Positions 24,638 through 33,936 of a stretch of 64,000 bases of DNA are shown piece after piece. Source of the DNA: an uncultured Oscillospiraceae bacterium (GTDB lineage Bacteria > Bacillota > Clostridia > Oscillospirales > Oscillospiraceae); NCBI GenBank assembly GCA_947599925.1, contig CANQFT010000003.1, positions 1 to 64,000 on the forward strand, written 5' to 3'. Every line of letters starts with the position of its first letter. The first letter of the stretch is position 1. The notes beneath the pieces are model-generated. The model worked only from the letters and a program-made list of their open reading frames with translations. It was not told where the DNA came from and made no database searches. The position numbers and the translations under genes are program-made.

Positions 24638-26164
24638 TTACTGGGTGATTTCCGTGAGCTTGCCCACCACGCGGGTCCAACCGGGGCTCTCCCCGTCCCA
24701 CAGCGTCCGCAGTTGCAGCCGGAAGCGGCAGGGTCCCTGGGGCAACTGGAGGGTGTATTCCCCCTCCGCGTCCGGGCCGTCGGCGGTGGTCTTTTCCAGA
24801 AGGCCCCGGATGTCCAGATAGGACTCGCCCAGGGACCTTCCGGCGGGGTCGGCGTCGGGCTGGACCACCAGCCGCTTGAGCCCCAACCGCTGGGCGGCCG
24901 CCCTGGACAGCATCAGCCGCCGGCTGTCCCTGTCGTATTGGAAGATCAGGTCCCCGGTGACGTCGGCGTAGAACTCGAACCGGGCGTTGGCCTGGTCCAG
25001 CAGGCTCAGGGTGCGGCGGGACGCGCTCAGCTCCCCGCGCTCCAACAGCTGGTTTGTGACCCGGCGAATCTCCGCCGAGTCCATGGGCTCCACATCTCCC
25101 AGCTCCAGCTCCCGGTTCAGCCGGTCGGCGCACTCCACCAGGCACTCCAACAGCACCGGGTTGAAAGCGCCGCACTCGCCGTTGAGGATCATCTTCAGCG
25201 CCTGTTCCGGCGGATAGGGGTCCTTGTAGACCCGGACGGCGGTGAGGGCGTCGTACACATCGGCCAGGGCCACCACCTGGGCGGCGATGGGGATCTCCTC
25301 GCCCTTGAGCCCGTCGGGGTAGCCGCGGCCATCGTATCGCTCGTGGTGCCAGCGGCAGATGTCGTGGGCGATCTGCAAAAAGCCGTCGGTGCTGTCGGTC
25401 TGGCCGGGCGTCTCCTCCAGCATCCGCGCGCCGATGACCGTGTGGGTCTTCATGATCTCAAACTCCTCCGGCGTCAGGCGGCCGGGCTTGTTGAGTATCT
25501 TCTCGTCGATGGAGATCTTCCCCACGTCGTGGAGAGCGGAGGCGTTGGCGATGACCGAGATCTTGGCCGAGGTCAGGCCGTATTCCGGGCAGCGGCGGCG
25601 GACGGTCTGGAGCAGGACGTCGGTGAACACCCGGACGTGGCGGACGTGGAGCCCGCTCTCGCCGTTGCGGAACTCCACCACGTTGCTGAGGATCTCCACC
25701 ATCTGGAAATTGGAGCGCTCCTTCTCCATGATCTGCTGGGTCACCATGTCCTCCAGCACCTGCTGCTTGGCGTAGAGCTGGATGGTGTTTCGCACGCGGT
25801 AGCGGACGGTCTTTTCGTCAAAGGGGCGGGTGATATAGTCCGTGGCGCCCAGGTCGTAGGCCCGGTCGATGTTCTCCGGCGAGTCGTCGGCGGAGATCAT
25901 GATGACAGGGGTGGACTGGAGCCACTGGTTCTTGTTCATCATCCCCAGCAGAGTGACCCCGTCGATCTTGGGCATGACCACGTCCAACAGCACCAGGTCG
26001 ATGTCCATCCACCGCTCTTTGAGGATGTCCGCGGCCTCCTGGCCGTCACAGGCCTCCAGGATGTTGTAGTCCAGGGACAGGATGTCGCCCAACAACGCGC
26101 GGTTGAAGGCGGTGTCGTCCACGATGAGGATGGTGCGCTTGTTGTTTTTGCTTGACTTTTCCAT
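24638..26164 (-). CDS. Response regulator with HD-GYP c-di-GMP phosphodiesterase domain
   Basis: A 508-aa protein. The receiver domain (about 9-128) has D61 in LLDVVMPKIDG and the DD pair at 16-17. The HD-GYP domain (about 150-340) has LHDVGK (H212, D213), WHHERYDGRGYPDGLKG (GYP 281-283) and ALADVYDALT. A C-terminal region (about 350-508) has no clear family, perhaps a PAS-like sensor. HD-GYP proteins hydrolyse c-di-GMP. Two starts are possible, ATG 26164 or GTG 26173. I chose the ATG because AGGAG lies too close to the GTG. The Hpt protein gene is upstream. Confidence 0.88.
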   Translation of the reverse strand: MEKSSKNNKRTILIVDDTAFNRALLGDILSLDYNILEACDGQEAADILKERWMDIDLVLLDVVMPKIDGVTLLGMMNKNQWLQSTPVIMISADDSPENIDRAYDLGATDYITRPFDEKTVRYRVRNTIQLYAKQQVLEDMVTQQIMEKERSNFQMVEILSNVVEFRNGESGLHVRHVRVFTDVLLQTVRRRCPEYGLTSAKISVIANASALHDVGKISIDEKILNKPGRLTPEEFEIMKTHTVIGARMLEETPGQTDSTDGFLQIAHDICRWHHERYDGRGYPDGLKGEEIPIAAQVVALADVYDALTAVRVYKDPYPPEQALKMILNGECGAFNPVLLECLVECADRLNRELELGDVEPMDSAEIRRVTNQLLERGELSASRRTLSLLDQANARFEFYADVTGDLIFQYDRDSRRLMLSRAAAQRLGLKRLVVQPDADPAGRSLGESYLDIRGLLEKTTADGPDAEGEYTLQLPQGPCRFRLQLRTLWDGESPGWTRVVGKLTEITQ

Positions 26165-26207
26165 TCGGTTCACGGCTCCTGTTTTGTTCTCTCTGTCAGA
26201 GGTCGCC

Positions 26208-26564
26208 TCACGCCGGGTCCAGCGCGGCGATGGCGTCCACCGTGGTCTGGTAGGCCGCCTTGACCGCTTCGTAGAGGGGCACCGGGTCCTGGGCGGGGGC
26301 GCCGGGGCGCAGACACTCGGTGAGGTCGGAACTGGTCTGGGCCAGAGCCGTCAGCGCCAGGTTCAAAGACACGCCCTTGAGGGAGTGGGCGTGGCGAAAG
26401 GCGGAGGCCCAGTCGGCCTCGCCCATGGCGGCGGTCAGCAGGGCGAAGCTCTCGTCCGCGCCAAACAGTCCCAGAAACCGCCGCACCCGCTCCTCCGAGC
26501 GCAGCCGCCCCATCACCGCGTCATAGTCGCCGCCCAGGGCCGCGTAACATTCCCGCAGAGTCAT
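26208..26564 (-). CDS. Stand-alone Hpt phosphotransfer protein
   Basis: A 118-aa helical protein with the histidine phosphotransfer motif HAHSLKG (phospho-acceptor H60). Hpt proteins carry phosphate from a hybrid kinase to a receiver. The receiver of the HD-GYP protein encoded 43 bases downstream is the obvious partner. No kinase is in the window. The start at 26564 has only a weak GGG-rich Shine-Dalgarno, and an extended -10 promoter lies about 60 bases upstream. Confidence 0.85.
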   Translation of the reverse strand: MTLRECYAALGGDYDAVMGRLRSEERVRRFLGLFGADESFALLTAAMGEADWASAFRHAHSLKGVSLNLALTALAQTSSDLTECLRPGAPAQDPVPLYEAVKAAYQTTVDAIAALDPA

Positions 26565-26624
26565 CCCATCTACACCCGCTTTCCTCCCCCGGTCCGGGAC
26601 CGGGCGAAAAATGATAACGGGTGG

Positions 26625-26633
26625 ATTATATCA
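26625..26633 (-). promoter_or_regulatory. Extended -10 promoter of the Hpt/HD-GYP operon
   Basis: Minus strand TGA-TATAAT (26633-26625), with no good -35. An 8-bp inverted repeat CACATTTC/GAAATGTG (26632-26651) lies where the -35 would be and could be an operator. Confidence 0.5.
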
Positions 26634-26697
26634 CATTTCTTTGGAAATGTGTAGGGGTTTTACATAAAAAATATATGTGGCGCTCTGGGAAAAACCC

Positions 26698-26726
26698 TTG
26701 CATTTCTTCCCAGGGCAATATATAAT
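26698..26726 (+). promoter_or_regulatory. Promoter of the XrtG locus
   Basis: TTGCAT (26698-26703), 17-base spacer, TATAAT (26721-26726). The leader to the TTG start at 26794 is about 60 bases. Confidence 0.8.
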
Positions 26727-26793
26727 ATTAGGCGTATCTTTATGCCCTTTTTGAAAGAGAGAAAAAAGGTTTACAGAGAAGGGAGGAGACGGC

Positions 26794-27855
26794 TTGAAGG
26801 AACACCGTTCTCCCGCCCAGGTAGCGCTCCTGATCCCCGCGCTGAACCCGGACGCCCGGCTGCTGGAACTGCTGGACCGGCTGCGGGGCCACTGGGACGG
26901 GCCGGTGGTGCTGGTGGACGACGGCAGTGACCAGGACCACAAGGGCATCTTCGCCCAGGCGCTGGAGCGGGGCTGTCAAGTGGTGGTCCACGCCAAGAAC
27001 CTGGGCAAGGGCCGGGGACTGAAAACCGGCTTCAACTACATCCTGACCCACTACCCCGACGCCATCGGCTGTGTCACCGCCGACGCCGACGGACAGCACA
27101 CCGTGGAGGACATCAACGCCTGTGCCGACGCGCTGGCGGACGCCCCCTCCGCCCTGGTGCTGGGCTGTCGGGACTTTGACGCACCGGGCGTCCCCTTCAA
27201 GAGCCGGGCCGGAAACCGCATCACCCGCTCGGTCATGCGCTTTCTCTGCGGCGTAGGCGTCACCGATACCCAGACCGGCCTGCGGGGCATCCCACGGGAC
27301 TTCATGCTCCATATGCTGGACGTGCCCGGGGAACGCTTTGAGTACGAGACCAATATGCTGTTGGAGACCCGCACCCAAAATACGCCCATCCGGGAGGTAT
27401 CCATCCAGACGGTCTATCTGGACAACAACAGCTCCTCCCACTTCAACCCCCTGCTGGACTCCTTCCGCATCTACGCCCTGCTGTTGAAGTTCTGCGCCGC
27501 CTCCATCGTGGGTTTCGTGGTGGACATTCTCCTTTTCGCCCTGTTTTTGAGGCTGTTCCGCGGCGCCAAGGTCTATCTGGTGACCCCCATCGTGGCCGCC
27601 ACCGTCCTGGCCCGGATCATCTCCGCCACCGTCAACTACCTGGTCAATCACAAGGCGGTCTTTCAGAGCAACAAGAGCTCCCGGCGGAGCTTTCCCCGGT
27701 ACGCTGTCCTATGCGTGGTCCAGATGCTCCTCAGCGCCGCCCTGGTGACCTGGTTCAGCGGCCTGGTCGCCTGGCCCAGCACCCTGATCAAGCTCATCGT
27801 GGACCTGTGTCTGTTTTTCCTCAGCTTCCAGATCCAGCGCCGCTGGGTCTTTTGA
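26794..27855 (+). CDS. GT2 glycosyltransferase fused to a GtrA-like membrane domain
   Basis: A 353-aa protein. The GT2 domain (about 8-225) has VDDGSDQD and TADADG (D97, D99). The C-terminal GtrA domain (about 235-350) has four membrane segments. Such fusions make polyprenyl-phosphate sugars (DPM1-like) or flip them. The start is TTG at 26794 after GGGAGGAG. It is the first gene behind the XrtG-locus promoter and 70 bases before the substrate gene, so a supply of lipid-linked sugar to the locus is plausible. Confidence 0.85.
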   Translation: MKEHRSPAQVALLIPALNPDARLLELLDRLRGHWDGPVVLVDDGSDQDHKGIFAQALERGCQVVVHAKNLGKGRGLKTGFNYILTHYPDAIGCVTADADGQHTVEDINACADALADAPSALVLGCRDFDAPGVPFKSRAGNRITRSVMRFLCGVGVTDTQTGLRGIPRDFMLHMLDVPGERFEYETNMLLETRTQNTPIREVSIQTVYLDNNSSSHFNPLLDSFRIYALLLKFCAASIVGFVVDILLFALFLRLFRGAKVYLVTPIVAATVLARIISATVNYLVNHKAVFQSNKSSRRSFPRYAVLCVVQMLLSAALVTWFSGLVAWPSTLIKLIVDLCLFFLSFQIQRRWVF

Positions 27856-27925
27856 GCGCTCTCCCACCTCTGGCGATTTTGATTGGCGGCCGGGCTGTCC
27901 CGGCACGAAGTGGAGGTTGTTGTCA

Positions 27926-30367
27926 ATGAAACAAAAGCTGTGCGTTCGCAGGGTCTTTGCGGGGCTGTTGAGCCTGGTGATGCTGCTGGGCCTGTCCGCG
28001 GTGCCCGCCCTGGCCGACGAGGAGACCGCCGCCCCCGTGACGGCGGAAACTCCCGCCAAGGAGGAGGCTCCCGCCAAGACGGAGACCCCCACCAAGGAGG
28101 AAGCTCCCACTAAGGCGGAAACTCCCGCCAAGGAGGAGACCCCCACCAAGGCGGAAACTCCGGCCAAGGAGGAGACCCCCGCCAAGACGGAGACCCCCGC
28201 TAAGACGGAGACCCCTGCCAAGGAGGAGGCTCCCGCTAAGGCAGAGACCCCGGCCAAGGAGGAGACCCCGGCCAAGGAGGAGACCCCCACCAAGGCGGAA
28301 ACTCCGGTCAAGGAGGAAACTCCGGCCAAGGAGGATACGCCCGCTGTGGACGAGGCGCCCTCGGCGGAGCCTGTGCCGGAGACCTCTCCCAGCGCGGCCC
28401 CCTCCGCCACACCTAGCGCCTCCGCCGCGCCTAGTGCCGCGCCTAGCGCTTCTACTGCGCCCAGTGCCGCGCCGAGCGCCTCCGTTGCGCCCAGTGCCTC
28501 TGCCGCGCCCAGCGCTTCCGCTGCGCCTAGCGCTTCCACTGCGCCCAGCGCGACGCCCAGCGCTTCCACTGCGCCCAGCGCGACGCCCAGTGCCTCTACC
28601 GCGCCCATCGCCGCGCCCTCCACCGCCCCCATCGCCGCGGACGAGGAGGATGACGACGACGGCTTCACCGTGGACTGGGACGAGGTGGGTCTGCTGGAGG
28701 GCGGCGACTGGCAGGTGAGCCAGTGGGGTCTGGCCCGCGGCGACGGAGGATTCTGGGTATACCTGGAAAACAACCAGGGCCAGGCCTCTGTGGGCATCAC
28801 CTACTATGACGACGCCAGCGACGCCATCCGCTACCGGGACTGGATCGCCGGCGGCAACTCCCTGCTGGGCGAGAACGAGATGCCCATTCCCAACTCCACC
28901 CTCACCGTCATCCGCGAGGGGAACGCCCGCCGCATGGAGGGCTTTATCCCGGACTCCTTTTTCAAGAGCAGCCGTTTCATCCTCTCCAGCGGCAGCGTCA
29001 CCCTCCCCTCTGAGGACATTCCCCGTCTGCCCGACGCCACGGAGATGGACCTCTCCGGCGACGTGGCCAACGAGAGCCACAAGGAGCTGGACGAGGCCGC
29101 CAAGGCCCAGGCCATCGGCGCGGCCTACAACGGCATCGTCATCGACGGCGACTTTGCCGACTGGGACGCCGCGCCCCGCTACCCGCTGAAAGACCTCTAC
29201 GACATCCAGGGCTACGAGAAGAACTACAACACCGTGGACGAGGTCTCGGTGATCTGGGACGGCGACTACATCTATATTCTCCTCGTGGCCAACGGCGACA
29301 CGGTGGATTACGCCCCCGGCGTCCGCGTGGGCAACTGGTCCAGCGTCTGCGGCGCCGGACCCAACGGAAACGGCCAGTTCGCCATCGTCACCGACCTGAA
29401 CCAGCAGTTGCTGGTCCAGCCCGCCGTGATCAACGGCGAGCCCGGCGTCAACGGCATCAACAACGCCCAGGCCGCGGTCAACAACAAAGAGTGGTTCGGC
29501 GCGCCCCATATGTGGGAGATCGCCATTCCTGCCGACCGTCTGCCCTCCTACCTGGAGAGCTTTGACTTCGGGCTCTACCTGGTGGAGCCCGCCGTGGCCG
29601 GCATCACCGACCTCCAGGCCGGCGGCGAGGAGGACAAGAGCTTCAACGGTGTGGTCATCGACGGCAGCTTTGGCGACTGGACCTACTACCCCATGACCAC
29701 CATCCAGTACGCCACCCCCGGCACCCAGGACGTGGTCCGGGACGCCCACGGCGCCCTCTGGGGCGACGGCACCACCCTCTACGGCTATGTGGCCACCAAT
29801 ATGGTCGCCCATCTGGGCGCCAAGGGCGGGGAGTTCCTGGCCGACATCGCCCTGGCCTTCAACGGAGACCGCAGTTACAAGGGCTTCCCCTCCGAGGGCA
29901 ACTTCTATCCCCGCATCGTCTCCTTTGACTCCGGCGCCCCCGTGGTGCTCAACGAGGGCACCCGGCTGGAGGACGGGGACTACACCTTCTACATCTACGA
30001 CACCCGCACCGACCCCACCGCTCCCATCTACGACCCCGACGCCAACACCTCCCACACCCCCACCGCCCAGGAGTTGAAGCAAAACGCCTTTGGCGTCATC
30101 AAGGTCCATGTGGACGGCGTGATGGACCAGGCGGAGTTTGAGCTGGATCTGGAGAAGGTGGCGGACTACATCGGCGCCGACGCCGACACCGCCTTCAAGG
30201 TCGTCGAGATCCAGTGGGGCCGGCTGGGCCAGCAGTGGCTGGCCTACGCGGGCACCCCCACCGGCACCGTCATCAGCCTGGTACTGCTGGTGGCCGCGGT
30301 GGCTCTGCCCATGGGGTATGTTGAACTGAAAAAGCGCCGCCAGGCCCGGAGCGAGCAGGCCAAATGA
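27926..30367 (+). CDS. Secreted low-complexity protein with C-terminal sorting signal, probable XrtG substrate
   Basis: An 813-aa exported protein with a signal peptide (about 1-28, ending ALADEE), a Thr/Pro/Lys/Glu repeat stalk (about 40-140, units like AKEETP), an Ala/Pro/Ser stalk (about 155-235), an acidic DEEDDDDG patch, and two copies of a beta-rich domain beginning with IDGDFADW (near 410) and IDGSFGDW (near 578), which resemble CBM9-type modules. The C-terminus is TPTG (777-780), a hydrophobic helix and a KKRRQAR tail, the layout of the Firmicutes exosortase sorting signal (Firmicu-CTERM). The ATG at 27926 follows TGGAGG. Its stop overlaps the xrtG start (ATGA). Confidence 0.8.
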   Translation: MKQKLCVRRVFAGLLSLVMLLGLSAVPALADEETAAPVTAETPAKEEAPAKTETPTKEEAPTKAETPAKEETPTKAETPAKEETPAKTETPAKTETPAKEEAPAKAETPAKEETPAKEETPTKAETPVKEETPAKEDTPAVDEAPSAEPVPETSPSAAPSATPSASAAPSAAPSASTAPSAAPSASVAPSASAAPSASAAPSASTAPSATPSASTAPSATPSASTAPIAAPSTAPIAADEEDDDDGFTVDWDEVGLLEGGDWQVSQWGLARGDGGFWVYLENNQGQASVGITYYDDASDAIRYRDWIAGGNSLLGENEMPIPNSTLTVIREGNARRMEGFIPDSFFKSSRFILSSGSVTLPSEDIPRLPDATEMDLSGDVANESHKELDEAAKAQAIGAAYNGIVIDGDFADWDAAPRYPLKDLYDIQGYEKNYNTVDEVSVIWDGDYIYILLVANGDTVDYAPGVRVGNWSSVCGAGPNGNGQFAIVTDLNQQLLVQPAVINGEPGVNGINNAQAAVNNKEWFGAPHMWEIAIPADRLPSYLESFDFGLYLVEPAVAGITDLQAGGEEDKSFNGVVIDGSFGDWTYYPMTTIQYATPGTQDVVRDAHGALWGDGTTLYGYVATNMVAHLGAKGGEFLADIALAFNGDRSYKGFPSEGNFYPRIVSFDSGAPVVLNEGTRLEDGDYTFYIYDTRTDPTAPIYDPDANTSHTPTAQELKQNAFGVIKVHVDGVMDQAEFELDLEKVADYIGADADTAFKVVEIQWGRLGQQWLAYAGTPTGTVISLVLLVAAVALPMGYVELKKRRQARSEQAK
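28038..28345 (+). repeat. Coding tandem repeat, about 18-bp units
   Basis: About 17 imperfect units of the form GCCAAGGAGGAGACCCCC encode the AKEETP/TKAETP stalk. Neighbouring units are nearly identical, so copy number should vary by slippage in steps of six codons. Confidence 0.85.
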
Positions 30368-30975
30368 TCAAGTACGCCGTCTGCGCCGCGCTGGCTGTGG
30401 TCTGGTGGTATCTGCTGCGGGTCACAGACCGGGCCAAGCTGGACTTCTGGCACTTTGTCATCGGAAGCGGCGGGCTGTTCATCTTCTCCATCGCCCTGCT
30501 GCAGCCGGTGCTGACCAAGCCCCTGGCCCGGCTGGTGGCGGCGGTGGGCGGGCTGTTCGGCTCTTTGACCCACACCTTCGCCGCCTACTTTCGCTACGGC
30601 GTGCTCTTTATCCAGTCGCCCCAAGGGGCCATGACCCTGCAGATCGACTTTGAGTGCTCCGGCATCATCGAGATCCTGGCCTTTTTGTCCCTGCTGCTCT
30701 TTTTCCGGGTGTATACCCGCAACCAGCGGGCCATCGTGGGGCTGGTGGGCACGGTGGGCATCATCCTGGCCAACGTACTGCGGATCATCGTCATCTGCGA
30801 GATGATCTACTTCCTGGGCCCCAACGCCTACTACGCGGCCCACTCCCTGGTGGGGCGCTTTGTATTCTACGGCCTGTCGGTCCTGCTCTACTTCTATGTG
30901 TTTACCAAGCCCCAGATCGTGACCATGAAGGTCGGCATTTTCAAGTATGGCGACGGAGGAGGCGGTGGGTCGTAA
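30364..30975 (+). CDS. xrtG: Exosortase XrtG
   Basis: A 203-aa polytopic membrane protease/transpeptidase of the exosortase/archaeosortase superfamily. The three catalytic residues are present: C98 in DFECSGIIE, R140 in NVLRIIV and H160 in AAHSLVGRF. Length and context match the Firmicutes XrtG type, which is thought to cut a C-terminal signal and transfer the protein to an unknown membrane or wall acceptor. It overlaps the putative substrate gene by four bases and abuts the GT2-MdoB gene. Confidence 0.9.
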   Translation: MIKYAVCAALAVVWWYLLRVTDRAKLDFWHFVIGSGGLFIFSIALLQPVLTKPLARLVAAVGGLFGSLTHTFAAYFRYGVLFIQSPQGAMTLQIDFECSGIIEILAFLSLLLFFRVYTRNQRAIVGLVGTVGIILANVLRIIVICEMIYFLGPNAYYAAHSLVGRFVFYGLSVLLYFYVFTKPQIVTMKVGIFKYGDGGGGGS

Positions 30976-33936
30976 ATGTGGTTCAACATCCTCAACTCCT
31001 TTATCTTCTGGGCCGCCTGGATCTCCATCCCCATGGTCATGGAGATCATCCCCTCTCTGGGCAGTCTGTTTATCCTGCTCAAGCGGCGGAAGGACTATGA
31101 CAAAAAGGAGACGCCCACCCTCTACCCGGAGATCTCCATCATCATCCCCATCTACAACTCCGCGGACACCCTGGAGGGGTGCCTGCGCTCTATCTATACC
31201 TGCACCTACCCCAACGACGCCATCCGGGTGTTCCTGGTGAACAACCTGAGCCGGGACAACTCCTTTGAGGTGTTCACCCAGTGCCAGGAGAAGTTCCCGG
31301 AACTGCATATGCAGTGGCTCAACGCCCAGCAGGGCAAGTCCAGGGCGCTGAATCTGGCCCTCTACAACTCCTCCGGCAAGTACATCGTCCACATCGACTC
31401 CGACGGTTTTTTGGAGGAACACGCCCTGACCAACCTGGTGGACCTCTTTGAGTCCGACCTCTCCTGCAACTGCGTCACCGGCTCCATCCTCACCATCCCG
31501 GAGAAGATCGAGGAATACACCGGCTCGGGCCTGCTCTTGCGGCGGCTGGAGTTCTTGGAGTATGCCCAGGCGTTCCTGGCCGGGCGGAACTACGCCAGCG
31601 AGACCAACACCATCTACACCCTCTCCGGCGCCTTCTCCGCCTTCCGCAAGAGCGCCATTTTGAAGTCCTGGCTCTACAACACCGACACCATCTGCGAGGA
31701 TACCCAGCTCACCTTCCAGATGCGCTACCTCCAAAAAGAGCGGGTCCGCATCAGCGTGGACTCCATCTTCCTCACCGACCCCATCGAGGACCTGGACAAG
31801 CTCTACACCCAGCGCCAGCGCTGGCAGCGGGGCAGTCTGGAAGTGTCCCGGATGTTCATGGAGACCGACGAGCTCAAGGCCCACAAGCTCTTTGGAGACG
31901 TGAACGTCAAGACCCTGATGTACGACCACACCTTCGCCTTTCCCCGGATGATCTGGTATCTGGCCACCATCTGTATGCTGTTCATGGGCTTCTCCGGCAA
32001 GACCATCCTGATGGCCACGGCACTGCTCTTTGGGCTGTATACCCTGTGCGGATACTTCTACTTCTTCTCCAGCTTGGCCTTTTTGGAGAAGTTCCCGGAA
32101 CTGCGAAAATACTACCGAAAACAGTGGTGGATGGTGCCTCTGCTGCCCTTTTTCAACCTGGTGGTCTTTTTCATCCGCATGGCGGGCATCATCAACTCCA
32201 TCGGCACCGACTCCTCCTGGAAGACCCGTACCTTCACCGACGAGCGCCGGTCCTTCACCCAGACCATCCGCCAGGACTTCTCCAAGGTGTCCGGCTGGGT
32301 GCGGCGGGTCCACGGCGCGGTGAACGGCGACGAGGCGGCCATGTACGCCCCCAAGACCCTGGCCCAGCAGCTGCGGGGCTCTTTCTGGGCCTACGCCGCC
32401 ACCTTTGCCGCCTTCGCCGTGGCCCTGGTGCTGACGGTGGTGGTGGCCTGGTGCGCCAGCAGTTTCTCCACTCCCTTTGAGAGCTTTGTCAGCACCCTGT
32501 TCAGCTCCACCCAGGGCACCGCCAGCGAGGTGTACCTCAACGGCCTCAGGGCCTGTCTGCCGCCCATTCTGGTGGCGCTGGCGGCGGCGGTGGGGCTGAT
32601 CGTTCTGGACCGCCGCCAGACCAAAAAGGTCCTCTCCTGGCCGGAGAGCAGTCCCCGGCAGGTGCGGGAGGCCCGGCGCATCCTGCGCCGCCGGAACGCC
32701 TGCGGAGTGTTCACCTGCCTGTTTTTGGTGGGCTCACTGCTGTTTGCCAACGCCGCCTACGACGTGACCGACTATATGGGCTCCAAGCTGGTGGCCTCCT
32801 CCCTCTACGAAGAGCACTACGTAGACCCCAGAAGCGTGGCTCTGGAGGCCCCGGAGACCCCGCCCAACCTGCTCTACATCTACCTGGAGAGCCTGGAGAT
32901 CACCTACGGCTCCACCGCCCAGGGCGGCGCCCTGGATCAGAACCTCATCCCCAACATGACCCGGCTGGCCAGGGAAAACGTCTCCTTCTCCCAGACGGAC
33001 AAGCCCCTGGGCGGGTTTTACTCCGGCACGGGCACGTCCTGGACCATGGCCGCCCTCTACGCCACCTCCTCCGGGGCCCATTTCGCCCTGCCCGCCGGCG
33101 GCAGCCAGTCGGCCCGGTCGGGCCATTTCGCCGAGGGGCTCTGGACCGTGGGGGACGAGCTGGCCCGGCAGGGCTACCAAAACGAGCTCCTCATGGGCTC
33201 CAGCGCGGAGTTCTCCGGCCTGGACGCCTTCTTCCGCCAGCACGGGGACTTCGCCATCTTCGACTACCCCGCCGCCATCGAAAAGGGCCTCTTGCCGGAG
33301 GACTACCACCAGTGGTGGGGCTTTGAGGACGCCAAGCTCTACGACTTCGCCAAGATGGAGCTGACCCGGCTGGCCCAGTCCGGCCGGCCCTTCAACCTCA
33401 CCATGGTCACAGCCGACACCCACTTCCCCGAGGGCTACATCTGCCCGCTGTGCCCCACGGACAAAGGAGAGCGGGCCGCCAACGTGGTCTCCTGCGCCGA
33501 CCGCCAGCTGGGGGCGTTTATCCGCTGGTGCGAGGACCAGCCCTTCTTTGAGAACACCGTCATCGTCATCACCGGGGACCATCCCCGGATGGACAACGTG
33601 GTGGTGGAGGGGGTGGACTGGACCCAGCGCGGCGTCTACAACTGCTTCATCAACGCCAGGGCCCCGCTGGAGGGCTCCAAGCTGAACCGCCGCTTCACCG
33701 CCATGGACATCTACCCCACCACCTTGGCCGCCCTGGGCTACACCATCGACGGCGACGCCCTGGGCCTTGGGGTCAACCTCTTCTCCGGCCGGGAGACGCT
33801 GGCCGAGGAGATGGGCTATGAGGCCATGGACCAGGAGTTGAAAAAGAACGACCCCTACTACATTCCCAATCTGGCCCCTGAACTGCTGGAACGGGACACC
33901 TCGGCTCTGGGAGAGGAGGAGACAGACCATGGCTAA
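30976..33936 (+). CDS. XrtG-associated GT2 glycosyltransferase fused to an MdoB/LtaS-like phosphoglycerol transferase domain
   Basis: A 986-aa membrane protein. Residues 50-300 are a processive-type GT2 (DSDG 141-144, ED 241-242, QRQRW 279-283), followed by membrane segments (about 325-410) as in the XrtG-associated glycosyltransferase. A second membrane block (about 470-600) leads to a sulfatase-fold domain (about 630-960): LLYIYLESLE (metal Glu 638), GTGTSWT (684-690, likely holding the catalytic Thr), TADTHFPEG and ITGDHPRMDN. This pattern resembles OpgB/MdoB and LtaS, which move phosphoglycerol from phosphatidylglycerol. The fusion is not the usual form of either family. Confidence 0.85.
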   Translation: MWFNILNSFIFWAAWISIPMVMEIIPSLGSLFILLKRRKDYDKKETPTLYPEISIIIPIYNSADTLEGCLRSIYTCTYPNDAIRVFLVNNLSRDNSFEVFTQCQEKFPELHMQWLNAQQGKSRALNLALYNSSGKYIVHIDSDGFLEEHALTNLVDLFESDLSCNCVTGSILTIPEKIEEYTGSGLLLRRLEFLEYAQAFLAGRNYASETNTIYTLSGAFSAFRKSAILKSWLYNTDTICEDTQLTFQMRYLQKERVRISVDSIFLTDPIEDLDKLYTQRQRWQRGSLEVSRMFMETDELKAHKLFGDVNVKTLMYDHTFAFPRMIWYLATICMLFMGFSGKTILMATALLFGLYTLCGYFYFFSSLAFLEKFPELRKYYRKQWWMVPLLPFFNLVVFFIRMAGIINSIGTDSSWKTRTFTDERRSFTQTIRQDFSKVSGWVRRVHGAVNGDEAAMYAPKTLAQQLRGSFWAYAATFAAFAVALVLTVVVAWCASSFSTPFESFVSTLFSSTQGTASEVYLNGLRACLPPILVALAAAVGLIVLDRRQTKKVLSWPESSPRQVREARRILRRRNACGVFTCLFLVGSLLFANAAYDVTDYMGSKLVASSLYEEHYVDPRSVALEAPETPPNLLYIYLESLEITYGSTAQGGALDQNLIPNMTRLARENVSFSQTDKPLGGFYSGTGTSWTMAALYATSSGAHFALPAGGSQSARSGHFAEGLWTVGDELARQGYQNELLMGSSAEFSGLDAFFRQHGDFAIFDYPAAIEKGLLPEDYHQWWGFEDAKLYDFAKMELTRLAQSGRPFNLTMVTADTHFPEGYICPLCPTDKGERAANVVSCADRQLGAFIRWCEDQPFFENTVIVITGDHPRMDNVVVEGVDWTQRGVYNCFINARAPLEGSKLNRRFTAMDIYPTTLAALGYTIDGDALGLGVNLFSGRETLAEEMGYEAMDQELKKNDPYYIPNLAPELLERDTSALGEEETDHG

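Noticed and set aside
27923-30109. 728-codon minus-strand frame opposite the XrtG substrate gene
   Set aside because: It mirrors the low-complexity coding repeats and has no start signal. The composition is Gly/Arg/Val-rich shadow sequence.
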